Of a DNA stretch of 64,000 nt, positions 22,901-33,700 are shown one piece after another. Location of the stretch: positions 3,286,001-3,350,000 of the forward strand of contig OY744462.1 in the NCBI GenBank assembly GCA_963556145.1, in the 5' to 3' direction. Numbering within the stretch: the stretch's first letter is position 1; every line of letters begins with the position of its first letter. Source of the DNA: Hygrocybe punicea (Eukaryota; Basidiomycota; Agaricomycetes; Agaricales; Hygrophoraceae). The position numbers and the translations under genes are program-made. The notes under the pieces are model-generated. The model did no database searches, was not told the DNA's origin, and saw only the letters and a list, made by a program, of their open reading frames with translations.

Positions 22901-23753
22901 TTAGAAGGGGTAATAGGGTGTGTCACCACCTCTAAGATGTGGGAAGAGTTGGGAATCACAGGTGCATAACTCAGCTTTTTTCAATCAATTATAAAAATAT
23001 GGACTTAGTAGAATTTTGAATGCTGAGTTGTGTATCTTATGAGATACTGCATGGATTGGGATGGTTATGGAGGGAAAGTTGTACTATTTCCTAAGGGCTA
23101 TCAATTCCTGTAATTACATTTGGACAATATTCAGTGTATGGTGAGTTGTGGATGAAATAAAAGGTAAACCAGTGTTTTTTAACACCCAAAATGATATTGT
23201 CAAATTATGGCATCAAATGAACTCCTATGAAGGAGATTGTAAGGGGGAAGTTGTTCATTTTTCCAAGGGCTAGAAGTACATATACCGTGTTTTTCTTTAT
23301 TCTTTCTCCTTTGAGCCAATATTACATCCGTACTGTGTTTGTCTGAATTAGGTCTGAAATGACATGAATCATAAATATTGCTCAAAGGAGAAAAAATAAA
23401 GAAAAACACGGTGTTTGTACTTCTAGCCCTTGGAAAAATGAACAACTTCCCCCTTACAATCTCCTTCATAGGAGTTCATTTGATGCCATAATTTGACAAT
23501 ATCATTTTGGGTGTTAAAAAACACTGGTTTACCTTTTATTTCATCCACAACTCACCATACACTGAATATTGTCCAAATGTAATTACAGGAATTGATAGCC
23601 CTCAGGAAATAGTACAACTTTTCCTTCATAACCATCCCAATCCATGCAGTATCTCATAAGATACACAACTCAGCATTCAAAATTCTACTAAGTCCATATT
23701 TTTCTAATTGATTGAAAAAAGCTGAGTTATGCCAACAATTACAAAAACGGCTG
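19958..23753. mobile_element. Family C (Tc1/mariner-type) MITE inside the CACTA-like arms
   Basis: Begins CAGCCGTTTTTGTAATTG and ends with the inverse at 23753, with TA on both sides. The body of this MITE is the long palindrome 22965-23753 (arms about 22966-23320 and 23383-23738), which matches the 15537-16382 element in its internal sequence. Its left terminal 30 bases are separated from the body by the 2,977-base insertion at 19988. Confidence 0.65.
19988..22964. mobile_element. Long-TIR element with 8-base target duplication and GC-rich cargo
   Basis: Begins CACCTGTGACTCCC and ends GGGAATCACAGGTG. The perfect duplication CATAACTC lies on both sides (19980-19987 and 22965-22972). The inverted arms are long, roughly 450 bases each (19988-20440 and 22510-22964). 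Long TIRs with 8-10-base duplications suggest a Mutator-like element, although hAT cannot be excluded from the duplication length alone. The interior is GC-rich and holds a second inverted repeat (about 20940-21075 against 21220-21350). Frames cross it on both strands, one with DVLKAAQECARVFQPLALIF, but none has start, splice and stop in sensible places. It may carry captured gene pieces. Confidence 0.65.
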
Positions 23754-23851
23754 TAAATAAAGTACTGAAAACTTGTTGTATACTAAAAATCAGACATTTT
23801 ACAACACTTGGCAAAGAAATAAGTAGAATAACAATTCACAAGGCTCTAGTG

Positions 23852-24366
23852 CCAAAGAAAGTGCAGATTTAAATAAATCTATTAATATTGACTCTATTTC
23901 TGCTTAAAAAGCCTTAACATTGCAGAATCATTTGTAGTGTAACATGCCAATAGCATCTGACAATTTTTCTGGCATTTATTTAGTTGGGCATTGCAGCAAA
24001 ACAATGAAAACAATGCCTGCATCACTAAAAGCAGCAAGTTGCTTAGTCATCACTTAGTCAGTATCAGTATAGTATCTGCAACAGACATCAGACTCGTGTT
24101 TTCTTGGCTCAGACTCAAGATGTGTATTTACAGAGTGAGAGAGAAAAACTAGGGATAGAGTGCTAGTGATAGTGTGATCTCTAGTCTAGAAGGTTGATCT
24201 GGGTTGTACTGAACAGGCAGGGGTGATCTGCCCAAATGGCATGGGCAAGGGGAAAAATGGCAATCACTAACAAAAGGGGATGTGTGGGTGGGCCAGTGGT
24301 AGGTCTGGATGAGAGGGGAGCATCATGATGGTGCCTGATCTGGGGAGGAATGACAACCAGATTAGG
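23852..24366. other. Intergenic stretch, nothing recognised
   Basis: AT-rich at first, then mixed composition after about 24200. No gene, repeat or hairpin was recognised here. Confidence 0.35.
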
Positions 24367-24390
24367 TCACACAGGGTGCATGGTAGCATA

Positions 24391-24710
24391 CTATGTAATG
24401 TAGTATTTTGAATTTATTAGAAAAGTATACTAAATATTGTTATCATATTGTTGCACCCAGTATTCAATGAGTATTTAAAATGATGATTCAATATTTTGAA
24501 ACAAAGTACATTGCCAGTATTGATTGGCAATTTTACAGTAAATGTCTTGTTATTCAAGCAGTACTCTAAAAGTGTCATTCGAAACTAGTAATGTACTTCA
24601 TCTCAAAATATTGAATCATCATTTTGAATACTCTTTGAATACTGTGTACAACAATATGATAACAATGTTTAATATACTTGTCCAATAAATTCAACATACT
24701 TCATTACATA
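24391..24710. mobile_element. Foldback MITE
   Basis: Nearly the whole 320 bases is an imperfect palindrome. TATGTAATGTAGTATTTTG at the left pairs with the inverse CTTCATTACATA at the right, and ATGATGATTCAATATTTTG pairs with its inverse around a loop near 24550. Target duplication and superfamily are unclear. Confidence 0.55.
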
Positions 24711-25732
24711 CATGCCTAAACAAGCTCAGTACTGAAACCGGGGTTTGGTTTGGATCCATGACTTAATCACATGGGGTTACTGATCTAATACTATGGGTGT
24801 TATGGTAAATCAGTACTGGGCCTCCACCTCTGGTTCAGTACTGGTCAACTGGTCACTTGCCCCTTAGTTTCAATTTATATTACTTTTTTATTTTTTTATT
24901 TTCCATATTACATACAGTACATTTTGCTATCGCTGTTGTGCTGCTGCTGCCACCACTACTTACAGCTACCACCAATGCCACCTTGCCACTGCTGTTATCA
25001 TTGCCATGCTGCTGCATCAGTATTTGTCATTGTCTGCATCGCCATTTGTTGTGATAACCAACATTTGTCTTTGTATCTTTGTGGTTGTGGTTATTGCTGC
25101 CATTGTTGTTGTTGTTGCCATTGTTGTCATTGTAGTAGCAGTAGTCGTCATGCTGAGAGGAGTAGAGGCAGGTGGGGATGATGAGGTGAGATGTAGAGAT
25201 GGTGGAGGAAGTTGAACTGTAGACAAATAAGGCCAAAGTAAAGATATGGAATTTTGCTGGTCTGATAAGTAACAAACAACCCCAAAGGAAAGACTGAATT
25301 TTGCCAAGTAACAACAGGACATGCTTCATATTAGATTTATGACATAGGCTTTTAGAAAGCTTTAGAGAACTATATGATAAACAGATGTTTATATCTGCTT
25401 ATAAGCAGCAGGGGCTCAGAAACTCAGATTTAACACTACAGTGAATTCCAAGGCCACATCCTCAAGCCTGATCCAGTGCTGAGTTGAGAACCAATCAGCC
25501 CTGGTTCATATCACTTGACTGTCATTAGGGAAGGTCCAGAATGAACCAAGCAAAGGGCTAATTACTGACTAAGGCCCAGGCCTGAGCTGTGCCTGTGAAC
25601 TGAGAGATGATCTGTCAATTTGTCATATCTCTGGCTCAGCATTGGTCTGGGATCAAATTTGTGGCATGTCACCCATGTTTGACCAAAATGTCTATAGCCT
25701 AGCCTAGTACTATGACCAATTGCATGTAGTAT

Positions 25733-26470
25733 CAGTGATGGTCAGGTTTGGTTTGGTTTGGTTCAGGCCAAAAAAATCTGAACCTTGAACTGAACCTTTG
25801 GTTCAGGTTCAGATAGGTTCAGTTCATGTTCAGGCCAGGCTGAACCTGAACTGAACCTGTGAAAATACAAGTATACTAGCTAATCAATTTTCTCAATCCA
25901 AATTTTTCCTTTATTTTCTACCACTCTACATTGTTGTTGTGCTAATGGTTTGACTCTTCAATTACATGTACTGTGTCCATGTTCACTGTGAATGAATCAA
26001 TAGAATCTTGTGTTAGATGTGTCTGAAGCACAGTAAGCATGAAATATCCTGGACAACTGTTCAGATGGTCATTGCAAATGTTTTGCAGTATTTTAACAGG
26101 AAGAAAAGACCTTGCAATCAGTATAACTGAATCACACAGCATGGCCTCCTAGGCTGAATTTCAACTTTACATTTTAAAATATATTTAAGTTTGCAAATAT
26201 TCCTATTACAGAAGCACTAATTGCAACTGTATAAACTCTAACTAATCTAGATTCTGTTATTAATGGTGCTGAAATTTCAAGTCAGCAAATAGTTGGACCA
26301 AAACTAAGTCTCTACTCAGCAGAAATTAGACTAATATGTGAAAGATTAGGTTCAGGTTCGAACCAGTTTCACAAGATTCCGTCCTTGACTGAACCTTGAA
26401 CTGAACTTAGGTTCGGTTCATGTAGGTTCAGGTTCGAACCCAGGTTCAGAACCAAACTGTACCATCACTA
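25733..26470. mobile_element. Non-autonomous hAT element with perfect 8-base TSD
   Basis: Ends are CAGTGATGGTCAGGTTTGG at the left and ACTGTACCATCACTA at the right, so about 10 terminal bases are inverted with few mismatches. TGTAGTAT is duplicated exactly at 25725-25732 and 26471-26478. Eight-base duplications with TAGTGATGG-like ends are standard for hAT MITEs. Many GGTTCAGGTTC repeats lie just inside both ends and may be transposase-binding repeats. No protein is encoded. Confidence 0.75.
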
Positions 26471-26499
26471 TGTAGTATGCTACCATGCACCCTGTGTCA

Positions 26500-27083
26500 C
26501 ACAGGAGATGGATGAGGATTTCTTGCGATCAAATAATACACAGATATCCAGTCACATTTTGAAACTATTGTGTTGTTATCTCACTTGTGAAAATATTGCA
26601 GAAAATAATATTATCTAAAAGTGGTATTTATACAAAAATAGTGCATCTAGAAATTACAATTATTTAGGCCTTTATTGTTGTCATTATTGTGAACATGTAT
26701 TCATAAAAAAGAAAATGAGTCAAATATTTAGACCAATATCTATGGATTTTATTGTGAGGGCAGAATTTTAGACTATTTGGTCTCCAGATAATCAGGACCT
26801 GGCTTGTGCCTGAATTATCTTGAAGATCTGCCTGACAATAAGATCCACAGATATCTGACCAGAAATTCTAAATATTTTGGTCTTTTTCTTTTTGCTGAAT
26901 ACATGTACACAATACTGAAAACAATAAAGGTCTAAATAATTGTATTTTCTGTATTCACTATTTTCTATATGAATACCGCATTTAGATAACATTATTTTCT
27001 ACAATATTTTCACAAGCGAGATAACAATGCAAATAGATTTAAAATATGACTGGATATTTGCGCCATACTTGATCACAAAAAAT
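26500..27083. mobile_element. Foldback element (family D), right end truncated
   Basis: Begins CACAGGAGATGGATGAGGAT immediately after a TCA. The left arm (about 26525-26770) and right arm (about 26775-27065) are imperfect inverted copies. The right outer end is missing compared with the related end at 51456, which reads CATCCATCTCCTGTG. Confidence 0.5.
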
Positions 27084-27343
27084 CGGCTCGCTTATTATAG
27101 ATGTATGTCCTGTAGATATTAATTAAAATTAAATAATTAATGGAGGAGGGGTGGATGGAATACGTCCCAAGCAGGAGGTGAGAGTCGTCGATATTTTACT
27201 CTTCTCAGTCACTGCACTCCTGTCACAGTTGCCACAACGATTTGGAGTCCCGAATTGCCGCTGTTCCACAATTTGAACATTCTTCTTGTACAAAAACAAC
27301 CACTGACATCCCTACGACATAGACTACGACAATCAACTAATGT
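27084..27343. other. Downstream flank of the exonuclease-DDE gene
   Basis: AT-rich at first, including AATTAAAATTAAATAATTAA near 27120, then mixed. It follows the stop of the minus-strand gene and probably contains its transcript end. No obvious inverse of any sequence beyond the other end of that gene was found, so no transposon terminus can be named. Confidence 0.35.
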
Positions 27344-27493
27344 CTACCTACCGTTTCGCTCTTTCCACACCCCAGTACCTGCTTTCCTTGTTTCACTGGC
27401 CAGGAACTGGATAAGGTGGAATAAAAGACGATGTGAGTCACGAAAACACACCTTCGGAGGCCTTGGAGCACATAGCTTGCTCTTGAATTGACC
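27344..27493 (-). pseudogene. Severed 3' end of the exonuclease-DDE gene
   Basis: Continues in frame from the portion at 30781 once the hAT element and one duplicated target copy are removed. Cys residues from RCGGLNC before the insertion join EGQFKSKLCAPRPPKVC after it, completing a Cys-rich knuckle. The frame ends at TAG (27344-27346) after TGVWKERNGR. The hAT insertion separates this last stretch of about 50 codons from the rest of the gene. Confidence 0.6.
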
Positions 27494-27501
27494 TTCACAG
27501 T

Positions 27502-30500
27502 TAGGGTATAGCACGGGTTCGGGTAAACCCGCGGTTTTAGGGTTAAGGGTATGGCGGGTACGGGTACGGTGTTTGCTCACTCCCAACCCGCCACTACCGC
27601 TCACCCGTGCACTTGGGTACGGCTTTTTCTGCGGGTCCAGCAAGGCACGGCCGCTGTCATGCCACGCCAAGATTCTGCTAACTATTTCGAGTCACAAATT
27701 CTCCTCCCACCACATGAAACGTCGTTTTCCAACTCCTTCATGGCCGCGTCATCCAAAGAAAAATTAGTTGAACATTGGTTAAAAGGGCAGGGTATCTACA
27801 ATGTTCCAGTAGGTCTTCTTCCCCTTTCATTTGTCATGGCCCCTCATAAAAAACATCAGGCCTCGACCGCCAGCTCTCTTTCCTCTCACACATCTGCTCC
27901 TGCCCCCAAGCCGAAGCCAACTGGCAAAGCTCAGAAGCCCGTCGAGGCTGTTCTGAAGCCTGTCAAACGACTCAAGACAGCTCTCTCAACCGCATCCAGC
28001 CAAGCTGACTCCAACGATGTGCCCAACAACATCAGCGATGACGCCTCTATGCCTGACATTAACATAGTTTCGGATGCCGAAGAGGATGCAGCCGCTGAAG
28101 AGGACACAGCCGACGAGGTGTCGCCCGAGGAACAACTCAGTATGTGCCCTTCGCCCAAATCCACCCATCCTCCTGATCTGTTTTCATCCAGAGGCAGCAC
28201 AGAAGACTTGGCGTTCCCCCGTCTACAACTTCTTCAAGTCCAACGTCTCCGTTCGTTGTGAGGGTACTCGCATGTACCATTTCTTTCCCTGCGCTGCCCG
28301 CAACTGCAAATCCGACTCGGGCGGCTGCCGCCGCTTCCAAGACAAGGGCGACCGAGCTTCCACTTCCAACCTCAAGGCTCATGCCATTGGCTGCTTCGGT
28401 GATGAGGCCGTCAAGCTTGCCATCAGTTCGAAGGAGATTGAGTCTCGTACTGGCAGCATTTTCACTGCGTTCGCCCGGCAAGGACAAAAACCCGTTGCCT
28501 ACTCCCATCGCGCTCACACGAACACCGAGGTTCGCGCTCGCATTGTCAAATGGGTGACTGAGAACAATCGGCCTGCCAACATCGTCAAGGATCGCGAACT
28601 CATCGACCTTTTCTGTGCCGGCCGCCCTCAGATGTCTGTCCCATCCCCTACTACGGTTGCTTGAGACATTGCCTCAGCATTCACAAAGTGTCAAGCACGC
28701 ATCGCCAAACTACTACAAGACCACTCAGGTCGTCTACACTTTGCAATGGATGCCTGGACGTCGCCCAATCACCGGGCATTTGTGGCATGGACAGTTCACC
28801 TGCAACACAATGGTGTTATGTTAGCGTTTTTGCTGGACATTATTGAAGTCCCAGAGGTACACCATCTTCCCTCGTCTTTCGAGTCACACTAACATTTTCT
28901 CAGTCTCACACCGGAGCCGCTCTGGCCCTTGCCTTTCAAGCGATGCTCATGCGTTTCAGCCTGATGGACAAGATTCTTGCAATGAACGCCGACAATGCTT
29001 CTTCCAACGATACTCAGACAACCAAGCTCGCTGGCATGGAAAATGCCTTTGATGCAGAGCATCGCATCAGATGCTTCAACCACACCATCCAACTCGCTGC
29101 TGTCACTCTGCTCCGCCCATTCAATGCCGGGATCCAGGCCACCAAGGATGGTGGCAATGAGGATGCCAGCGTCGCTGAGGAGATGGCGCTGGAAGACCTT
29201 GATGAGGATGAAGATGAGGAGGACGAGGACGAGGACGATGGTGGCATCAACTGGAATGCCGATGACTTTGATGATGGAGTGGATGAACTGGATCAGTTGC
29301 CGGCTAATGAACGGGAGAGGGTCCTTGCGGAGACTGCAACGATTCGAGAGACTGTCACTAAGGTACGTTACCCTTACTTGGGTTAGTATCACCATTGCCT
29401 GACTCGATTCCAGCTTCGTCAGCTTGCATTCGCCATCATCCACTCCACGACAATTGCCCTCCCCGCCTGGAGGCAAACCTGTGAGACACTGAAGCTGAAG
29501 CGTCGTCTTATCCCCCGTGATGTTGTCACCCGATGGAACTCAACATACGACATGATGCGCTTCGCGCTCAACTACCGAGAGGCTATTGACAGCATCACCG
29601 CCAACAAAACCCTCAAACTCTGCAAGTATGAGTTGTTTGCTGATGACTGGAACATTATCCAGGATCTCACGCACATCCTTAAGCAATACAAGGCAGCTAC
29701 AATCCATTTCTCCAAGAATTCCGCCAGTATTGTGGCTGTCATCCCTGCCATGGACAAGCTTACAGATTCTCTCAACACCACCATCACCAAGCCCTACCAT
29801 GCCGCGATCCAAGCTGCGATGAAGCTCGCCCGAGCCAAGATGAACCGTTACTACTCTTTAACCGATAGCTCTCCTGCGTACCGTATTGCCATGATACTTC
29901 ACCCAGGCATGAAGCTCGAATACTTCCGCCAGCACAAGTGGGAGGATGAATGGATCGAGGAGGCGGAAAACTTGGTCAGGGAGGAATACATTGGAACATA
30001 TGAGTCCAAAGAGACTGCAAGCATGGCCGCCAAGCCCGTAAGTGTTGTCGTCCACTGATTGACCGGTGCTGATCATCACTCCAGTCTGTCAGCGAAACAG
30101 GCCTTGATGCCTTTGATATAGCGAACCTTTCAGTTCTCCCCCCCACTCGTGCCTCAGAGATTGATGAATACCTTCGTCTTCCGGTCGAGAGTTGCCGCGA
30201 TCCACTCAAATGGTGGATTGATGCCAGGCACATCTACCCCAACCTCTTCCGAATGGCGATGGACTATCTAAGCATTCCCGGTAAGCCAAGCCTGATATTG
30301 TACGTGGGTGATGCTGATCAGATTGTTTAGCCACGTCGACTGCCGTCGAACGGGTATTCTCTCAAGGCCGGCATCTTCTTCATTTCACACGAAATCGGCT
30401 CTCGGCGCAATCGATCAGGGCTTATCTATGCCTTGGATCATGGTGTCGTCAAGACCTTGTCTTGATGGAGGATCTTGTTGACGCTATCAAGGCCAATACA

Positions 30501-30772
30501 AAGAAGCGGAAGTTGGCAGAAGTGAGTGCCGAGTAGGCAAATGAGATCCGGTCGTTGACGACGCGTCGTCTTAAATATTGTTCATGTTGCTGTACTCCCA
30601 TCTGAAGTCTGTACCCGTGGAACCTTGGCGGTGATGCCGGGTGCCACGGGTAAATGCATACCCTTTGTTCTCCATGGGTAATTAAGACCCGCACCTGCAG
30701 CAGGTACGGTGTTAGCGGGTACGGGTACGGGTCGGAGTTTAAAAACCCGCGGGTCACCCGTGCTATACCCTA
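27502..30772 (+). mobile_element. Full-length hAT transposon with perfect TSD
   Basis: Seventeen-base terminal inverted repeats, TAGGGTATAGCACGGGT and its inverse, bound a 3,271-base element. The target duplication TTCACAGT is exact at 27494-27501 and 30773-30780. The subterminal regions are rich in CGGGTACGGGTACGG, probably binding sites for the encoded transposase. The element carries one transposase gene on the plus strand and interrupts the last exon of a minus-strand gene. Ends and duplication are unmutated, so the insertion is young. Confidence 0.9.
27837..30536 (+). pseudogene. hAT transposase, one internal stop
   Basis: Six exons: 27837-28139, 28192-28856, 28904-29362, 29414-30037, 30085-30280 and 30331-30536, all with GT/AG introns of 47-52 bases. 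After a Lys/Ser-rich and acidic N-terminus comes a BED-type zinc finger (FPCAARNCKSD...KAHAIGC), then the RNase H fold: first acidic residue in FAMDAWTSPNHRAF, second in MNADNASSNDTQ, a CFNHTIQLAA helix, an acidic insertion, TRWNSTYDM, and the C-terminal dimerisation region with TAVERVFSQGRHLL and NRLSAQSIRAYLCL. These are the standard landmarks of fungal hAT transposases, and the length fits. The frame is broken only by TGA at 28662-28664 in SPTTVA/DIASAF, where relatives have Arg. The start at MAPHKKHQAS is the most economical; an upstream in-frame start exists. Confidence 0.85.
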
Positions 30773-30780
30773 TTCACAGT

Positions 30781-33700
30781 TTAGCCCGCCACAGCGCTTG
30801 CAGTGTCACCCACACCGTTTGGAGATATGAATAGGCTCATCAAGATCGACGCTGTAGCTGCGTTTTTTCCCTTTGTCAGGTGGTGACCGTGTTGGCTGGT
30901 CACCGTAGTGGTACTGGACTGCGGACTGGCTGATCGAGTGCCTGCCCAGGAGGGTGGACACCTGCCAACCCGAGACCTCCTGGATGTTGGTCAGTGTATT
31001 CTGTTCAGTCTATGTGACTTGCAGACAGACTGAAACTGGTTGGGCAGCCGGGGTGGAGGCATAGGGGAGAAGACGAGCAGAAGGCAAAAGTAAGCGTTCG
31101 ATCTCATCATATGTGCCTTGGTTGATACTGATAGTATTTTTTTCATTGACGTTATCGCCCAAGCCTTCCAGTAGTTCTTCAAGTGCTCGGGCAACTTGAA
31201 ACAGCAAGATGTGAGCATTATCATGCAATTCACATGCAAAGTGTTACCTTGTAGAAAATACCAACCCCGTCAGCATGACCACTCCAGCGGTTTGCCAACA
31301 TCCGCCAATCCAGTGGTTTTTTCCCAGAAAAGAGTCCCTGCACATCTGCTAAGATCAGATTGAAAAGTGATCTCTCAGATTTGGTATGAATTGGCAGCAT
31401 GGCGATGCGTGTTCCCTGTCGTTTTGCCAGGTATCGGTGACGAATTTTATGATCCCTCGCAAAGTCGGGATTGTAAGAGTGCATCCCTAGGTTTCCTTGG
31501 AAGACCTCAGGTAACGGAAGAATGCCGAAGATTTCTGTGGATTGGACAAAGTTATCTCCATTAACCCATCCCCCAGGTCCAAATGTTGTTGGAAGGGATA
31601 TAAAGTGTGGTGAGGTTAAGTCAAGTAAGTGCGATATACGATTTGTCGTCCAAATATCAAATGACTCAGCAAAGGGAACACCTGTATGGTTTAATGTGCC
31701 CACCTTGCATCAAGTTGGATCTGCATCAGTAACGTTGTTGCAATAGTTATTGGGAAGTATTGACTCACTTTTAGATTATGGTAGAGGCAGTAATCATGAA
31801 GTAATTCAAGAGCAAACTCGGGCACTGCATTGAAAGCTCCGAACCACCGGATAATGTTTTGGTGAATCCCACCTTCAATGCTGTTTGTTCCTCGTCAACA
31901 TTTATATCGCATGAGGCCATACTTATCGCAGCTGCGGGTCATGTACAGTTGGATTCCCGGAGGGTTGGAATAATATCTGCGGCGCACATTCTCGATAACA
32001 TTTGCTGCAATCTCCCATGCCCTGTCATTGAACAAGGGCAGTCCTGTTTTCGAGTCTTTCAAAGGGCCATATGCATGCAGGGTCTGTGCAACCTGAGGTA
32101 AGAGTTCTTCTAGAGGTGGAACCCAGCATCTGACCCGACTCCACAGCCACTTGGGATGACTTCGAAGCATACTCTCCCACTTCACACCTTTCATGGCCAG
32201 AAATGTTTCGAGTTTGGCCTTGTCATCAGGGTCAGGAATGAAGAAGGCATTCCGGAGAGCCCGAGCAAAAGGTCGCCGGAGGCCATGGTGCATTGAGATG
32301 GGGAACTGGTTCATCAGGTGCCAAATATCACCTAAAACACGAGAATATAAACGCTCCACAGGTTCTGTAGCCATCCTAATGTTGTTGAGTAGTGCTTCAG
32401 CTTGAGCAGAGCTCAATGGATCAGGGGTAGAATTCTCCACAGCCTGGTCTGAGTCCTCAACAGTATCAGTCCTATCATGCCATGAGTCTGAATAAAAATC
32501 ATTGTGAGGATCAGATGGTGCTGGAGCACTAATTTCTTCATGATCTTGGAGAAGTACAGGCTGTTGGGGATTTGAATTTGAATTAGAACCAGCCTGAGAG
32601 GGTGTGGGAAGGGATCCTGGTGAGGGTCTGACAGTATGTCTAGTTTGCAAGTGTTTCACTTTGCAGAGAAGGTTGAAAGGAGGAGCTGGGAAGTCCATAA
32701 GTGGGGTGTCAGTTTTTGATGAGAGCAATTCCCCTGGCACAATGTGCCCAGGGACCAGAATATGTGCTATTGTCACCAAGACTCATGTTTTTGTGACATT
32801 TATGCCATCAAACTTTGCAGGTCGATCAGGGGTAACATGGCCATGTGCAACGACAGTTGTTTGATCAAGGGAAAGAAGTGAGACAGGCTCTCCTCCAGCT
32901 GTTGAATCATTGACAATGTCTCCTGAGGGTGTGGACATTGTGATGAGGCACTGAAAGACACGCCAAGTAGCATATGCATCCAGCGCTGCATATTCGAACT
33001 GTGCAACACTGAGATTAGCATTGTCCCATGCAGAGCTCACACATATAGCAGGGTCCTTGGGGAGAAATTGCCAAAGCACAGCAGCAACCAAATCTGCAAG
33101 AGAAGCACGTCCTGTCGAGATGGCATTTTTGGCCTTTGCAAGAGCACCTAGGTTTAAAGAACCTGCAAATGGTTGGTCCTTGTCAGAAAATTGACAGTCT
33201 CGGAAGAGTCGTGTAAGATCTGCAGAGATGTTCACCCCAACCTTCTTGATACGGGGTGATTGGAGAAATGTTAGCAGTGCTGATGGGAGTTTTCCTGCTT
33301 GCCAATGTGGATGGAGCTACAAAGGGGACATAAGGGCATTGATAGTGAAAAATGACAAAAACATACTGGTAATAGAAATATATCAGAATTTAATGCAATA
33401 GATATCAATGCAACTCGTCCTTGAATACCATTACTCTGATCTACAGACCATTCCATATCCAAAGCCACATAGAGTTCACCACCTGCAGGTATGCTGTCCA
33501 TAATGCTATTAAGCCGAGTGTTGACTTGAAATGCAGATGACAGCAGTATGACATCTTTCGAGGGTAGTATCAAGTGTTTGAGAGATGAGACATCAGGAAC
33601 AGGTACGACATTATCCTGTAGGGCAGGGAGAACATTTTCAAGCTCAGCCTTGTCACTTCGTACATTGTCTGTGAAAGCGACCTGGACAGGATGATGGCCA

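Larger units (their letters stand above)
19870..23851. mobile_element. Outer CACTA-like MITE of a three-level nest
   Basis: Inverted arms of about 90 bases begin CACTAGAGCCTTGTGAATTG at 19870 and end with the inverse at 23851. Both arms end internally at TTTA/TAAA, where the next element is inserted. The arms alone would make a palindromic MITE of about 185 bases. Flanks read ACC before and CCA after, so only CC is shared and the expected three-base duplication is not perfect. CACTA ends suggest the CACTA (CMC) superfamily. Confidence 0.55.
24370..26496. mobile_element. CACTA-like element, TSD TCA, carrying two nested MITEs
   Basis: Inverted ends of about 25 bases: CACAGGGTGCATGGTAGCAT at the left and its inverse at the right. 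TCA lies on both sides (24367-24369 and 26497-26499). CAC ends and a 3-base duplication fit the CACTA superfamily loosely. A foldback MITE (24391-24710) follows the left end and an hAT MITE (25733-26470) precedes the right end. The remaining body (24711-25732) has GCTGCCACC/GTTGTTGCC trinucleotide-rich stretches and no credible gene. Confidence 0.65.

Noticed and set aside
24857..25329. Small Cys/Val-rich membrane-protein-like frames
   Set aside because: Produced by GTTGTTGCC and GCTGCCACC simple repeats within a transposon body. Overlapping frames on both strands are equally open.
26340..26460. tRNA-like GGTTCGAACC
   Set aside because: The motif resembles a T-loop, but no acceptor stem or anticodon arm can be drawn. 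It belongs to repeated GGTTCAGGTTC motifs of an hAT MITE.
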